This document shows, in pieces, positions 47,693 to 58,790 of a stretch of DNA of 64,000 bases. The stretch is from Tretioscincus oriximinensis (lineage: Eukaryota; Chordata; Lepidosauria; Squamata; Gymnophthalmidae): contig JAJVDF010001192.1 in assembly GCA_022410635.1 (NCBI GenBank), positions 80,890 through 144,889 on the forward strand, in the 5' to 3' direction. The notes under the pieces were generated by a model. The model was not told the DNA's origin and searched no databases. It was given only the letters and a program-made list of their open reading frames with translations. Every line of letters begins with the position of its first letter. Position 1 is the first letter of the stretch. The translations under genes were made by a program, and so were the position numbers.

Positions 47693-48329
47693 TTGGAGTA
47701 CAGGGGTCTCAGGCAGAGAGGACATCAGAGCAAGGAAGAGGGAAAGCTTCCCTCAGTGGGGACCCCTTCCTTAGAAGATGTGCCGGTATCTTCTTGCACT
47801 GAGGATAGTCCTCCATGGGTGGAGGGAGGGGGGCTTCTTGTAGTGGGCAATTTGATTGTTAGGCATATTGAGAGGAGGGTGTGCGATGGGTGTAATGACT
47901 GCATGGTAACTTGCCTGCTGGGTGCTAAGGTTGCAGACATCACGCTACATCTAGATAGACAGTGCTGGTGTGGAGCCAGGTGTTGTGGTACATGTTGGTA
48001 CCAACGACATTGGGAAAGCCAAGCGGGGAGTCCTGGAAGCCAAATTTAGGTTGCTAGGTAGAAGATTGAAATCCAGGACCTCCAAGGTAGCATTTTCTGA
48101 AATGCTACCTGTTCCACATGCAGGACCAGCTAGGCAGGCAGAAATTAGAAGCTTCAATGCGTGGATGAGGCTGTGGTGTTGTGAGGAAGGATTTAGATTT
48201 CTCAGGAACTGGGGAACATTTTGGGACAGGCCATTCCTGTATAAAAGGGATGGGTTGCACTTGAATCAAGATGGAACCAGACTGTTGGCGCTTAATATTA
48301 AAAAGGTTACAGAGCAGCTTTTAAACTGA
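47693..48329 (+). pseudogene. CR1 ORF1 with SGNH/GDSL esterase domain, broken
   Basis: ORF1 of many CR1 elements encodes a protein with an esterase domain of the SGNH/GDSL fold. Here the first block reads LLVVGNLIVRHIERR (about 47837-47880), where the family has GDS; the catalytic serine position is lost. A frameshift follows near 47965. The second frame (47970-48329) has VVVHVGTNDIGKAKRG, the conserved GTND block, and YKRDGLHLNQDGTRLLALNI with the Asp-x-x-His pair of the catalytic triad, then stops at 48327-48329. The role of the esterase in retrotransposition is not settled. The protein is inactive on two counts: the missing nucleophile and the frameshift. The 5' start is not certain. Confidence 0.85.
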
Positions 48330-48484
48330 TATCTGGGGGAAAGCCGACAGGAGCTGGGCAGCATCCGGTTTCAGATAGTGTAAAAGTAAATGAAATTGCT
48401 GAGGAACATAATTATGCAGAGAATATAGTATCGGAGGGAGAACCCAGATGTAGCATTCAAGTAAAAAGCTGTAATGAGCAAACT

Positions 48485-51202
48485 GTGGTTTCTCACAAAT
48501 TTACAGGGCCTAACTTGCACCTGAGAAGGGCATATAAACGCCTGTATGCAAATGCCAGAAGCCTTCAAGCAAAAATAGGGGAGTTGGAATGCTTAGTGAA
48601 TGACAATAATGTGGATATTATTGGCATAACTGAAACCTGGTGGACAGAAGAAAACCAGTGGGATAAAGTAATACCAGGTTACAAACTATACAGAAAAGAT
48701 AGGAAAGGGAGAGGTGGAGGTGGTGTCGCCTTGTATGTTAAAGAATAGGTTGAATCCTACGAACTGCAATTTCCAGGTAAAACAGACTCATCCACAGAAG
48801 CACTGTGGATAGCATTATCAGGTCAGAAAACAAGTCTAATATTGGGAGTATGCTACCGGCCTCCTAACCAAACACCTGAAAGCGATACTCATTTGGAACA
48901 TGGGGTCATTGAAGCTTCCAAAAAGGGAAGGGTAGTAATAATGGGAGACTTCAACTATCCATGCATTGATTGGGCAAACTTTGTTCAACTCATGAAAAAG
49001 AAATAAAATTCTTAGATATGCTAACTGATTGCTTCCTACAGCAGGTGGTTTTAGAACCAACCAGGGGCAAGGTAATCCTGGATTTAGTCCTAAGTAATGA
49101 ACCGGACCTGATACAAGATGTAACTATAACTGATCCTATAGGAAACAGTGACCACAATACAATAACTTTCAATCTGGACGAGGAAAGAAAATTGTCAAGC
49201 AGTTCTAACACAGAAACCTTCAACTTTCACAGAGGAAATTTTCCCAAAATGAGGAAAATGGTAAAAAGAAAATTAAAAGGGAAAGTGAGAAAAGTCCAGT
49301 CCCTTCAAAAAGCATTGAAATTGTTTGCAAATACAATATTGGAAGCTCAAATAAAATGCATTCCCAAGAGAAGAAAGGGTTCTGCCAAGTCCAAGAAAAC
49401 ACCCGTATGGCTTATCTCTGCAGTAAAGGAAGTAATTAGAATGAAGAGAAACTCATTTAAAAAGTGGAAGGCATATCTTAATGAGGAGAACAGAAGGGAG
49501 CACAAACTGTGGCAAACCAAATGCAAGGTGGTAGTCAGGGATGCGAAGAAAAACTATGTGGAGCACATTGCAAAGAATATTAAAAGAAATAACAAGGACT
49601 TTTTCAAATATATCAGAAATAAGAATCTTCCCAGGAAAGCAGTCGGACCACTAGATAACAATGGACAAAAGGGCATAATCAAGGAGCACGTGGAGATTGC
49701 AGAGAGGTTAAATGAATTTTTTGCTTCAGTTTTCACTAAAGAAGACAGAGGGAATTTACCCGCAACAGATTTAGTTTTCTCATAAAGAACACCAGAGGAA
49801 TTAAACTGGATAGAGATAACAAGGGAGGACGTCCTTGCTAGCCTTAATAAGCTGAACATTTATAAATCCCCAGGGCCAGACGGCATTCACCCAAGAATTC
49901 GTAAAGAACTCAAATGCGAAATTGCTGAACTTCTAACCAAAATATTTAATCTTTCCTTAAGATCAGGCACAGTACCAGTAGATTGGAGGGTAGCTAACGT
50001 AACACCAATTTTCAAAAAAGGATCCCGGGGTGATCCCGGAAATTATAGACCCATCAGTTTAACATCAATTCCAGGTAAAGTGTTGGAAACCATAATTAAG
50101 GACTAAATTACTAAACACATGGAGAAGCACGCATTGCTGAATGAAACTCAGCATGGTTTCTGCAAAGGTAAATCATGCCTTACCAACTGTTTGAGAATTC
50201 TTTGAGAGTGTTAACAAACGTAGATAAAGGGGATCCAGTTGATATTGTCTATCTAGATTTTCAGAAGGCTTTTGATAAAGTCCCTCCATACTCATGGTAT
50301 AAGAGGACAGACTTTGTCCTGGATTGGAAACTGGCTAAAAGATAGAAAACAGAGGGTAGTAATAAATGGACAGTTCTCTGATTGGAAAGAGGTAAGAAGT
50401 GGGGTACCCCAGGGATCTGTACTGGGACCTTTTCTTTTCCATACATTTATAAATGATCTGGATGTTGATGTTAGGGTTATAGTGAAGTAGCCAAGTTTGC
50501 GGACGACACTAAACTGTAGTGAAAACTGAAAATGATTGTGAGGCACTCCAGAATGATCTATTGAAATTGGGTGACTGGGGATCAAAGTGGCAACTGCACT
50601 TCAATATAAGCAAGTGCAAGGTCATGCATATTGGGGCAAAGAACCCCAACCACTCCTACCACCTGATGAGAACCAAGCTTTCTGTGCTGGTGGACAATTC
50701 AATGAAAATATCAACCCAGTGTGCAGCAGCAGCAAAAAAGGCAAATTCCATGTTGGGGATAATTAGGAAAGGAATCAAAAACAAGTCAGCAAATGTTGTT
50801 TTGCCTCTTTATAAATCTGTGGTGAGGCCACATTTGGAATACTGTGTTCAATTCTGGTCACCACATCTCAAGAGGGATATTGTGGAACTGGATAAGGTGC
50901 AGAAAAGGGCAACAAAAATGATCAACGGTCTGCAGCACCTCCCTTTTGAAGTCAGGTTGCAATGTCTAGGCCTCTTCAGCCTCAAAAGGCGACATTTGAG
51001 AGGTGATCTGATTGAAGTGTACAAGATCATGCATGGGATGGACAGGGTGAAAATTGAAAAAATGTTTTCTCTATCACACAACACAAGTACCAGAGGGCAC
51101 TCTTTGAAACTGATAGGCAAAAAAGTGAGAACAAAGGATAATATTTTTTCACCCAGAGGTCATCAGCCTGTAGAATTTTATTTCCTGAAGAGGTGTTGGT
51201 AG
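48485..51202 (+). pseudogene. CR1 ORF2 endonuclease/reverse transcriptase, broken
   Basis: Apurinic-type endonuclease: YANARSLQAKIGELECLVND, DIIGITETWWTEE (metal-binding Glu), GGGGVALYVKE, then an in-frame stop at 48746-48748. It continues as LILGVCYRPPN and VVIMGDFNYPCIDW, a frameshift near 48975-48995, then LDLVLSNEPDL and GNSDHNTITF (catalytic Asp-His). Linker to 49785 (stop), then RT: YKSPGPDGIHPR, VPVDWRVANVTPIFKKGS, GDPGNYRPISLTSIPGK, a stop near 50104, a frameshift near 50190, [24 protein letters not shown], and KFADDTKL (catalytic pair at 50496-50507). The C-terminal part is open from 50519 to 51202, with [19 protein letters not shown]. All catalytic motifs are recognisable, but the frame is broken at least five times. 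Confidence 0.92.
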
Positions 51203-51477
51203 CTAACATCTTGGATAGCTTCAAGACAGGACTAGACAGGTTTATGGATACCAAGGGTATAAATGGATACTAGGATGGATGTCTGGATGTTGCCTCCGGG
51301 ATGGAGCAACAGGCAGGACTCCTGAAATACCATTTGCAGGGAGTCGTGAACAGGTGCATATTTTGCTTTCCTCTGTTCAGACTGCCCAGGTGCATCTGGT
51401 GGACCTCTGTGTGAGACAGAATGCTGGACTTGATGGGCTGTGGCCTGATCCAGTATGGCTCTTCTTATGTTCTTATT

Positions 51478-51650
51478 CTAAACACCTGGATGACCTTGGT
51501 ATAGTCACAGTTCTTCGAAGCTCTCTCAGCCCCACTTACATCACAAGGTGCCTGTTGTAAAGAGACACATTACAGAACCTTATGTAAGCCGCTTTGATTC
51601 CCTTCATGTTGAGAAAAATGGAAGTGGGTATAAAAATTAACTCCCCTCCT
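51478..51650 (+). mobile_element. SINE family 1 body with alternative tail, right part
   Basis: It resumes the SINE at ACCTGGATGACCTTGGTATA and continues with TCACAGTTCTTCGAAGCTCT and AGCCCCACTTACATCACAAG. The end, AAGCCGCTTTGATTCCC, GGGTATAAAAATTAACTCCC, is the tail type of the SINE at 23456. With 47570-47627 it makes one element of about 230 bases. Confidence 0.88.
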
Positions 51651-52291
51651 AACAACTTCCTCAATAAATACTAAAGCATGCTGAGAATTATCAGCTCTTC
51701 TAGCTTTATTAATTTTCTTTTTTTCTTTTGCATTTTTCATTGCTGAAGTATATTTAGTATGCTGAAGTATGGATGGAAATTTAGCATCTTTGCAAGCCCA
51801 GAGCACTCTTTTGTTTCAGGATGTGATGCAATATTTCTCAGCAGTATATTATAGAGCAAATTTGTACAAAAACAGGACACATACAGAGTAGCTAATTTCA
51901 TATCCATTATTTGTTCCTTTTCCCTTTGATCTATTTTGCTTTCTAGGTGATTGTGGCTTGTATAACACCTGTGTTTATATATTTCTTTTACGGAGCCAGT
52001 ATTAGCTTCCAGCATCCTGGAGTAAACCTATTTTTAAACCCATCTCCACATATCAAAATGCATATATTTGGGGAGAAATAGCACTGCTCTTATGATCCAT
52101 TTAGTCACTCTGATAGTTGCATCCACTTAGATATCATTAATAGATTAGTTATCACTGTCTATTGCTGTAGTTAAACTAGTTGCTAATAAATTCTATGGGT
52201 ATATAGCTTTATACTTTGGATTACGCTTTGCTCCCATCTAACATTTGACAATTCAAATTTTGATGAGCAGAGTTGTGAGTTTGTAATATTA
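51651..52291. other. Unique spacer
   Basis: AT-rich with no recognised feature. Confidence 0.4.
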
Positions 52292-52529
52292 GGGGCTGTA
52301 TCTACACGAGGGGATAAAAAACAGGCTTACCCAATATTGCTTACCCAATATTTTAAAAAAGGGGGTTGTTGACGATCTGTGCCATGAGAGATGAAAATAT
52401 CAGCTCTCATTTAACCCGCAACACAGCACATTTGTAGTGACTACATCCCTCACAACATGCCATAACATCTGTAGGAGCCGCCGGGAAGGCGTTCCTATGC
52501 AGACATCACTCTTGTGTGTGGATGAAGGC
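52292..52529. mobile_element. Non-autonomous DNA transposon Z, copy 2
   Basis: The ends are GGGGCTGTATCTACACGAGG and TGTGTGTGGATGAAGGCA. Interior blocks (CCATGAGAGATGAAAATATC, AGCTCTCATTTAACCC, GTAGGAGCCGCCGGGAAGGC) match copy 1 at 21950-22337 over more than 150 bases. Confidence 0.75.
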
Positions 52530-53384
52530 AGAATCTGCTGTAGGTCAACAAGTCTGCTGCATGGATGGATGTTCTGATAAGTACAAGAGGCTCCACGTGT
52601 ACAAAGCACTTCGACCTAAGGTACTTCATTTGTAGACATTTTATGGGTAAAATTTAAGTATATTATACCTTACCACAGAATGCAGTTAGATAGTAAAAGG
52701 GTTGCAATCATCAGTTTATGCAAGTCCAGTTTTAGAAAAATGGTGGGCTGATAATTCAAGTTCATGAATATGGCTAGATGGTGGTAGGAAGTAAAAGCAG
52801 CAAATATATCTGTAAATCGAAAGCTGAAAGGAACCACAAAACATGCAGTATGTCAAAAATGAACACTTTCATATTTGGCTAGGATATTCCTATTTCCTAT
52901 GCGACCAATGTATATTTTCCTCTAATTTTAAATAATAATACTGAAAAACTTCTTTTTTTTTTTTTGCTGAAAAGTGGAATATGAATTTGCTTCAAGCTTC
53001 ACTAAAAGATCACAATATCAAACTTGCTAGGGGCAGCCAGAGTCACTGCACACCAGTTTACCAGGATTGTTTGATGTCCGCAGCATGGTGACTTAGATCA
53101 AAGTGCAGTTTGCTGCCATGTCATGGGCTTCAAATAATCCTGCCAAACTGGTGCACAGCAGTTCCAGATGCTTCCAGTGTTCCACATGGCCAGCTAGTCT
53201 TCAAACTTGATCATTAATGTTTGCTACATGCTTTCAGGTCAAGAAGGATGTTACACAGCTGTTTAAACTTTTTAGTCTTAAAAAAAAATACATTTTGAAC
53301 TATTTTCATAATGAAAGCCATTGCAACAATTGTTCTTCTAAATGTTGGTAGTATTTTGTTGATGGTATGTTAATTTTAAATAAA
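52530..53384. other. Unique spacer
   Basis: No recognisable gene. A T-run lies at 52951-52965. Confidence 0.4.
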
Positions 53385-53387
53385 TAA

Positions 53388-53478
<91 letters not shown>

Positions 53479-53880
53479 TAAACTCACACAAATCTAGCCT
53501 ATGCGTTTATGCGTCATTACTTAATCCAGATCAGATAGCACAGATGTATGGTAAACTTGATTAATGTGGTCTACCACCAATCCATTTTAAAAGTCCAGCA
53601 AAGGGGCTAGTAGTACTTAGAGACTAATAGGAGAAAAGTGGGTGGCATAAGCTTTTGTAGAAAGGTCTACTTCTTCAGATGCTGAGGAACTAATGTCAGG
53701 GTCAGGTATTTATAGAAAACTGTGTATGGGAGATGACAAAGCATATGCAAGTGTGATGGGGTATGAACTCCAGGTTTAATAAAACAGGTAAATAGCAGAA
53801 ACTAATCCTCTCATGTGAAAAAGTCCCTGGGGCAACAAGAGGCAATGTCTGATAGTAAATCAAATCAAATACTTAACAGG
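53385..53880 (-). repeat. GTAGAC-core repeat, long copy with (ATT)n tail
   Basis: A minus-strand copy of the repeat at 46953-47424. The tail here is a (TAA/ATT)n microsatellite at 53385-53476 instead of (ATC)n. Both copies share ATGACGCATAAAC and TGTGCTATCTGATC just before the tail. Confidence 0.85.
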
Positions 53881-55354
53881 TGGCATAAAAATATATAATT
53901 GGCCAGGAAACAATTATCTTTATTAAGTCCTTTGTTGATGGCCTGGAACTTATGAATGTATTATTTCTTCTGAAATTGACTACCATTTTAAAAAGGCTCT
54001 TAATACAGATCGGATCCAGACTACCAGTAGTTTCATACAGACAGTGTGGACAAGCGAGCTCCTGAAACCATATTAATCAACCTAAACAATAAAGGGATTC
54101 ATTTTATGACTCAGTGCTTGAACAATGCTGGAAAACAGATTCAGCATCTTCTTGAGAGAAGATCATAGCAAAAACATTTCCATATTCCCCCCACCCCAAA
54201 AAAAAAAGCCCCACATGTGTATCCATATCATCAAGACTTTGCTCCAACTCAATGCTTCCTAAAACCAGCATCTACTACCATTGATACAATTTTATATTAA
54301 TATAAATAGAATCATCCAAAATGTTGGATGGACAAAAAAGATGAAATTATTGAATTTGTCTGACAGTATATTCCATTCAATTATATTTACAAAAATGTAA
54401 CAGTGCTAGTAATCTATTCAAATAAAGCTGATTTTGACAAGATTTGGGAATGTGGGATAAGTCAAACATTTCAGCTGACACATGAAATCCCTCTAGGATT
54501 ATTATAGTTTCAATCTAAAAGGCTTCAGATAGAAACTTCTTTTTACCTCCAAACTGGAACATATTAACTAGATCCCTTGGTGCAATTGTCTTTGAAAAAA
54601 AATCGATGGCCAGCCTAAAACAAGATCTATAACAAATCCTGCATTCCTTTCTGTTTGAAATGAAAAACAAGGTAAGCATTAATTTTCAAAACCTATCCAC
54701 TCTCACCCAACACTCACATTGTGGCAACACANAACCTCTTCATTTCCCATCTTCATGCTACTGCTAAATTATATGGTTTTAAAACAAGGTATTTAGTAAA
54801 TGTAGCATTAAAAATACACTATGAAAATACATTTGGAAAAGCAACAGTTCTTTGGTGTTAAACAGTTGTGTTAAAAGCAAAGATTCCAAAAGTGTTTTAG
54901 GCACTATCTATAATGAGCTGATAAACTGGCTCGGTGGACTTTCTGAAACACCTTTTCTGCACAGTGGACTGAAGCACAGGGGAAAATTGTGTCTGCACAG
55001 GTTTCGACCACAGCATGAAAAAGGAGTCATAGCCTGCTCCAACAGTGGACTGCTTGCCAGTAGTCTACACAGCATTCCAGACTGGTAAATTGGGCCATCT
55101 ACTGTACATAAGTTGGTGGTTTAGTTTACCAGGGCTGAGAAGTGCAGAATCATTTCAACATTGAGGCAGATAGCCCTTTGCATGAGTTCCCAATTTTGAC
55201 CATCATCCTATGAATCTGAAAGTTTAAATCATCTTTTTCTATTCTTTTTTTATTCTAATCCTTAGGCAGATACATAACCTATGGTAGTGTTTGGAGAAGT
55301 ACTAAACTTTGACCCTATCCTCACCTCATGGTTTCCCTCGCTTTTTTAAAAAAT
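53881..55354. other. Unique stretch
   Basis: Mostly AT-rich. The interval 54852-55088 is an open plus-strand frame of 78 codons with balanced composition (ending ASSLHSIPDW) but without splice sites or known motifs. I do not call it a gene. Confidence 0.35.
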
Positions 55355-55705
55355 TAAATACATTCACCACTCACCCCATTTTAGATTCCATACTGCTGTG
55401 CCTCTTTGCTTAGCAATGTTGCTGCATGACAAGCCCCAGAAGTCATTGCTGCGCTTGCCTAACCACAATCCCCAGCATTCTTTGCAAGCCTGCCTACAAT
55501 TCCCAAGCATTCTCTGCGAGCCAAGAGCCAATGAACTGTTAGTTTCACCCCAAAGACTTATGTGATTTGTTTAGTTATCATTGCTCTTAAGATCTCCATG
55601 CAGTTTTAATTCTTCTGCTGAATCACAAAATAACTGATGGTTGGTTATTCTGTGACAATGGACCATTTCAGCAAGTGGATCGCTGTACATGTGTGACTAC
55701 ATGGT
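55355..55705 (+). repeat. Dispersed repeat X, copy B
   Basis: It shares with copy A (8880-9235) the blocks CACAATCCCCAGCATTCTTT, AATTCCCAAGCATTCTCTGC, CCCCAAAGACTTATG and AGCAAGTGGATCGCTGTACA, in the same order and spacing. Confidence 0.7.
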
Positions 55706-57205
55706 GTTTACTGAAGGTGATGTTGCAACCACTTTGGTTGAAATTGTATGTGGGAATGTGACCATAGACTGGAAGTCTCCATGTCATCTGTGCACATAGA
55801 TATGTCCATCAACAGTTTAAGATATGGCCCGGGAGATCACAAGGAGTCTTCCAGTCAAAGTCCATACTTCACTGAACATTCTGTGTTCCTTGTCTAGAAC
55901 TACCATTGGCTGTGCCAATCTCTGCCACTTTTTAATATACTTTTAAGAAAAATACTATAAAAACAGTTGTCTCAAAAAAATCACTGAAAGTCAGAATACT
56001 CAAGCATGCACTAATGACCTTGTTCAAAATTCATATAATGCCTGAAATCACAGTGAATATGTAAGTATGCATGCTACCTCAATGTTCGTGTCTATCCTGT
56101 CTTTGACTTTGACATTATACATTTAAAAAATCTGCTATAGCTATGGCTAAGCAAATAAATTATCCCATTATCGGCTTTACATTTGGATGCAGAACGTTGG
56201 GTGTAAATAAACAGAAGAAAATTGAATGTCTTTTCTTTTGACTCATCAGGTGCTTCAAAGTTAAGACCTTGTTCTGATTCACACTTGGCCTTACTTTGCT
56301 ATCAACACATCATTCTGAGGTAGCACAGATCATGACATGGTCTGTACTAGCATGGAATCACACTGGAACAGCAGACCTGGTGCTGAATATGCCCAAGTGC
56401 AAATCAACCCCTTGTTTGAGATGCTGACTTTAGACGTTCCAATTTTAAAGCTTCAGTGTCCTGTTTCTGCTCAAAAGTCTTCATCACCATCTAGTGGTAT
56501 TATCCTTAGAGACATGTTCCATAGCTGCAAAGGATCATCATTAGAAGCAGATAAAAGCAGATGCTCAAAAACTCTTTATTAGCATTGTTTCAGGATCATG
56601 TTTTATAGGGAAGTAGAGACTTTCTGAAGAACATGTCCCTGGCTACCTGCCACTTTTGAATCAAAGAAAGAAAGTGGGAGGGAGGAAGAGAGAAGAGCAG
56701 CCAAGCATAAATTGTCCACAAAAAGGCTAAAAATTTCCCTGCTTTTTAAAAGGATTTCCCATGGCATGGAATACAACCTAGTAGTAACCTGTGCATCTGA
56801 AAAAGTAGACTTATCTATAAAATCTTATGCTTCCTGCCTTTTTCTTGTTAGTCTCTAAAATGCTAACAAAAATCCCCCTTCCTAGAATTTCTGGTCCCAG
56901 ACTAAGACCTCTTCCTCCACGACATGTAAAAAACCCAATTCCATTTAGTTCTGAAATACCTCATTTATGAGCCTCACCACACTTACCTTCCTCCTGTTGC
57001 AAACAAATCCTTAAATCCATGTGGAACAGAGGGACAAGGATGTAAAGCGTAATGACCATGAGGTAATTCTGAGCATGCCCAGTCTGGGGTTAAACCAGAC
57101 AGTATATGAGATTCTCATCCTGCTGTTTTCACATGAGATTCTGGCTTCTTCCATTAACTCTCTTGCATAAAAGCTTAGAAAGGAAATATTGTTTGTTTCA
57201 CTCAG
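55706..57205. other. Unique stretch with one repeat fragment
   Basis: A GTAGAC-core fragment (CATCTGAAAAAGTAGACTTA) lies at 56785-56880. The rest shows no gene or repeat. Confidence 0.4.
56785..56880 (+). repeat. GTAGAC-core repeat fragment
   Basis: CATCTGAAAAAGTAGACTTA, AATCTTATGCTTCCTGCC and TTGTTAGTCTCTAAAATGCT match the repeat at 46953. Confidence 0.7.
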
Positions 57206-57328
57206 ATGTCAGAAAATATCAGCAATCAGGAAATAGCTGATCCTCGCCCCTTCATTACTGATACATGGCAAAATTTAGCTAAAATGCCTATAACACATGT
57301 GGCTGAAAAACGAAGATGTTGGAACCAG
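57206..57328 (+). CDS. Candidate coding exon, product unknown
   Basis: A 123-base block on the plus strand sits between a pyrimidine-rich acceptor (TTGTTTGTTTCACTCAG ending at 57205) and a strong donor (CAG/GTAAGGAAG at 57328/57329). One frame is open for all 41 codons, starting with ATG (MSENISNQEIADPRP) and ending EKRRCWNQ; the other two frames have early stops. The ATG at the very first base is unusual for an internal exon and would suit either a phase-0 exon or a first coding exon after a 5' UTR intron. No family is recognised and no partner exon was found. It lies on the opposite strand from the candidate at 24488, so the two would not be one gene. A chance open block is the main alternative. 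Confidence 0.28.
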
Positions 57329-57639
57329 GTAAGGAAGTATTGAGTGCACGCACCCTAATACAAGTATTTTATCAATGAGAAATGCTTTAGGCTGGAGAAG
57401 TGCTAAATTCAATATACGGTCTCCCCAGTTTGTGAAGGGGGATGATTCCCAGAGACCATTCTTTGCACCGATCCCGACGCCTAGGATGCTGCACTTTGGA
57501 ACCAATTTTATCTTCTATCTGCCCCACAGAAACACATGTGTCCAGTGTTCCAACACTCCAAACTTCTATGATACACAGTAAATAGCCTCCGCATGTTATC
57601 CGATTTAGCAGCCTCCATTTTGTAAAGTCTGAAAGAAAA
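57329..57639. other. Unassigned stretch
   Basis: Part (57410-57490, TATACGGTCTCCCCAGTTTG) is GC-richer and has the look of a decayed DNA transposon end, but this could not be shown. Confidence 0.3.
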
Positions 57640-57870
57640 GCTGCCTCAGAGCTTCAGTATGCACATTGTAAAACGCTCATTGTATGCAGGCTCACAAAGA
57701 ATGCTGGGGCTTGTAGTCAGGCAATCACAGCAGTGATTTCTGGGGCTTGTGATGTCACAAGAATTGCCAGGATGAGTAGAGGACAGAGAGGGAACTGTGA
57801 GGAAGACTGAAGGTAAATGGGGACATACTTGGGAATGTGATTTAAAACTTGCAGTGGGGAAGCAGCTTTT
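57640..57870 (-). repeat. Dispersed repeat X, copy C
   Basis: In reverse complement it gives CACAAGCCCCAGAAATCACT, GACTACAAGCCCCAGCATTC and TTTGTGAGCCTGCATACAAT, aligning with copies A and B. Confidence 0.65.
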
Positions 57871-58188
57871 AAATTTAAGTCCAAAAAAGCTCCCTATTCT
57901 CTTCATTTCAAAGATGTTGTAAACAACACCAAGCGCTAGATGGACTTTTTAATCCGTCATTGTGATTAAATGCAGTAAAAATTGTGAAATTTTGATTCTG
58001 CTCAGGCCATCTGATGCCACTCATATGCTTTGCAATGAAATTGCAAAATGCATATGGAATAAATACAGCTTATATAAAATTAATAGTATAGTTTTATTTA
58101 TACCACTCTCTGTGTCTCCCTGGCTAGGTGCACACCACGACCTAGAGATTGCTACAATGATGTAATCTGTAATATAGCAATCACGTAT

Positions 58189-58438
58189 CCAGTTTGGTGT
58201 AGTGGATGCGTGTTGGACTCGTATTTGGTAGTCTCCTGGTTCGATTCCCCACTCCTCCATGAAAGCCAGCTGGGTGACCTTGGGCCAGCCACAGTTCTTT
58301 GAACTCTTTCAGCCCCACCTACTCCACAGGGTGTCTGTTGTGAAGAAAGCAACAAAAGCTATGTGCACCACCCTATGGTTGGCCGCCCTAAGACCTTCGG
58401 GTATAGGGCGGGATACAAGTATAAATAAATAAATAAAT
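58189..58438 (+). mobile_element. tRNA-derived SINE, family 1
   Basis: A box in TTTGGTGTAGTGGATG (from 58193), perfect B box GGTTCGATTCC at 58240-58250. The full body is present, with the L2-like 3' end GGCCGCCCTAAGACCTTCGG, then GTATAGGGCGGGATACAAGT and a (TAAA)n tail. It is the best preserved SINE here. Confidence 0.93.
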
Positions 58439-58629
58439 GCACACCAAACATGTATATTCCGTGACCAATGCCTCAATTCCATAACATTGCTCATTAATCT
58501 CATCACAGTGCAGTCCGAGAATTTTTTTTTTTACTCACAACGGCCAATAGAAACAACTGCTTTGTTCTTTATTGTCTTATCATCTTGCATCTAATTTTTG
58601 CACATACATACAATCGCGAGAATACAGGG

Positions 58630-58790
58630 TTTCTCTGAAACAATGCCTGAATATCTGANCAATAGTTTATTCCAGGAAAAAAAGTCAATTATTGCGGGTC
58701 AACTACTGAAAAATACTTAGCACTTGTGCCCGAGACATCCTGATTGTGCTACAAATGAGAAAAACATTGTGTGCACATAGCCTCTGTCTC
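58630..58790 (+). repeat. Dispersed repeat V, copy 1
   Basis: CAATAGTTTATTCCAGGAAA and the end GTGTGCACATAGCCTC match 63040-63203 (CAATAGTTTATTGCAGAATA and GTGTGAACGTACCCTTA). It is probably a DNA transposon remnant. Confidence 0.5.

Larger units (their letters stand above)
47626..51477 (+). mobile_element. Nearly full-length CR1-clade LINE (subfamily A)
   Basis: A 3.85-kb plus-strand element with ORF1 (esterase-like), ORF2 (endonuclease plus reverse transcriptase) and the 3' UTR ending CTCTTCTTATGTTCTTATTC. It interrupts a SINE. Numerous stops and frameshifts make it inactive. The 3' end differs from the ATTCTATG octamers of the CR1s at 17675 and 26752, so it belongs to a different lineage. 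No clear target duplication was found; only ATTC could be shared by both edges. Confidence 0.93.

Noticed and set aside
50848..51254. Open frames on the minus strand opposite the CR1 RT
   Set aside because: They are antisense shadows of CR1 ORF2 and its 3' UTR.
53306..53491. Open frame with a long Leu run that could look like a membrane segment
   Set aside because: It is the (TAA)n microsatellite read on the minus strand.
54852..55088. A 78-codon plus-strand open frame with balanced composition
   Set aside because: No splice sites, motifs or family resemblance; it starts and stops inside plain sequence.
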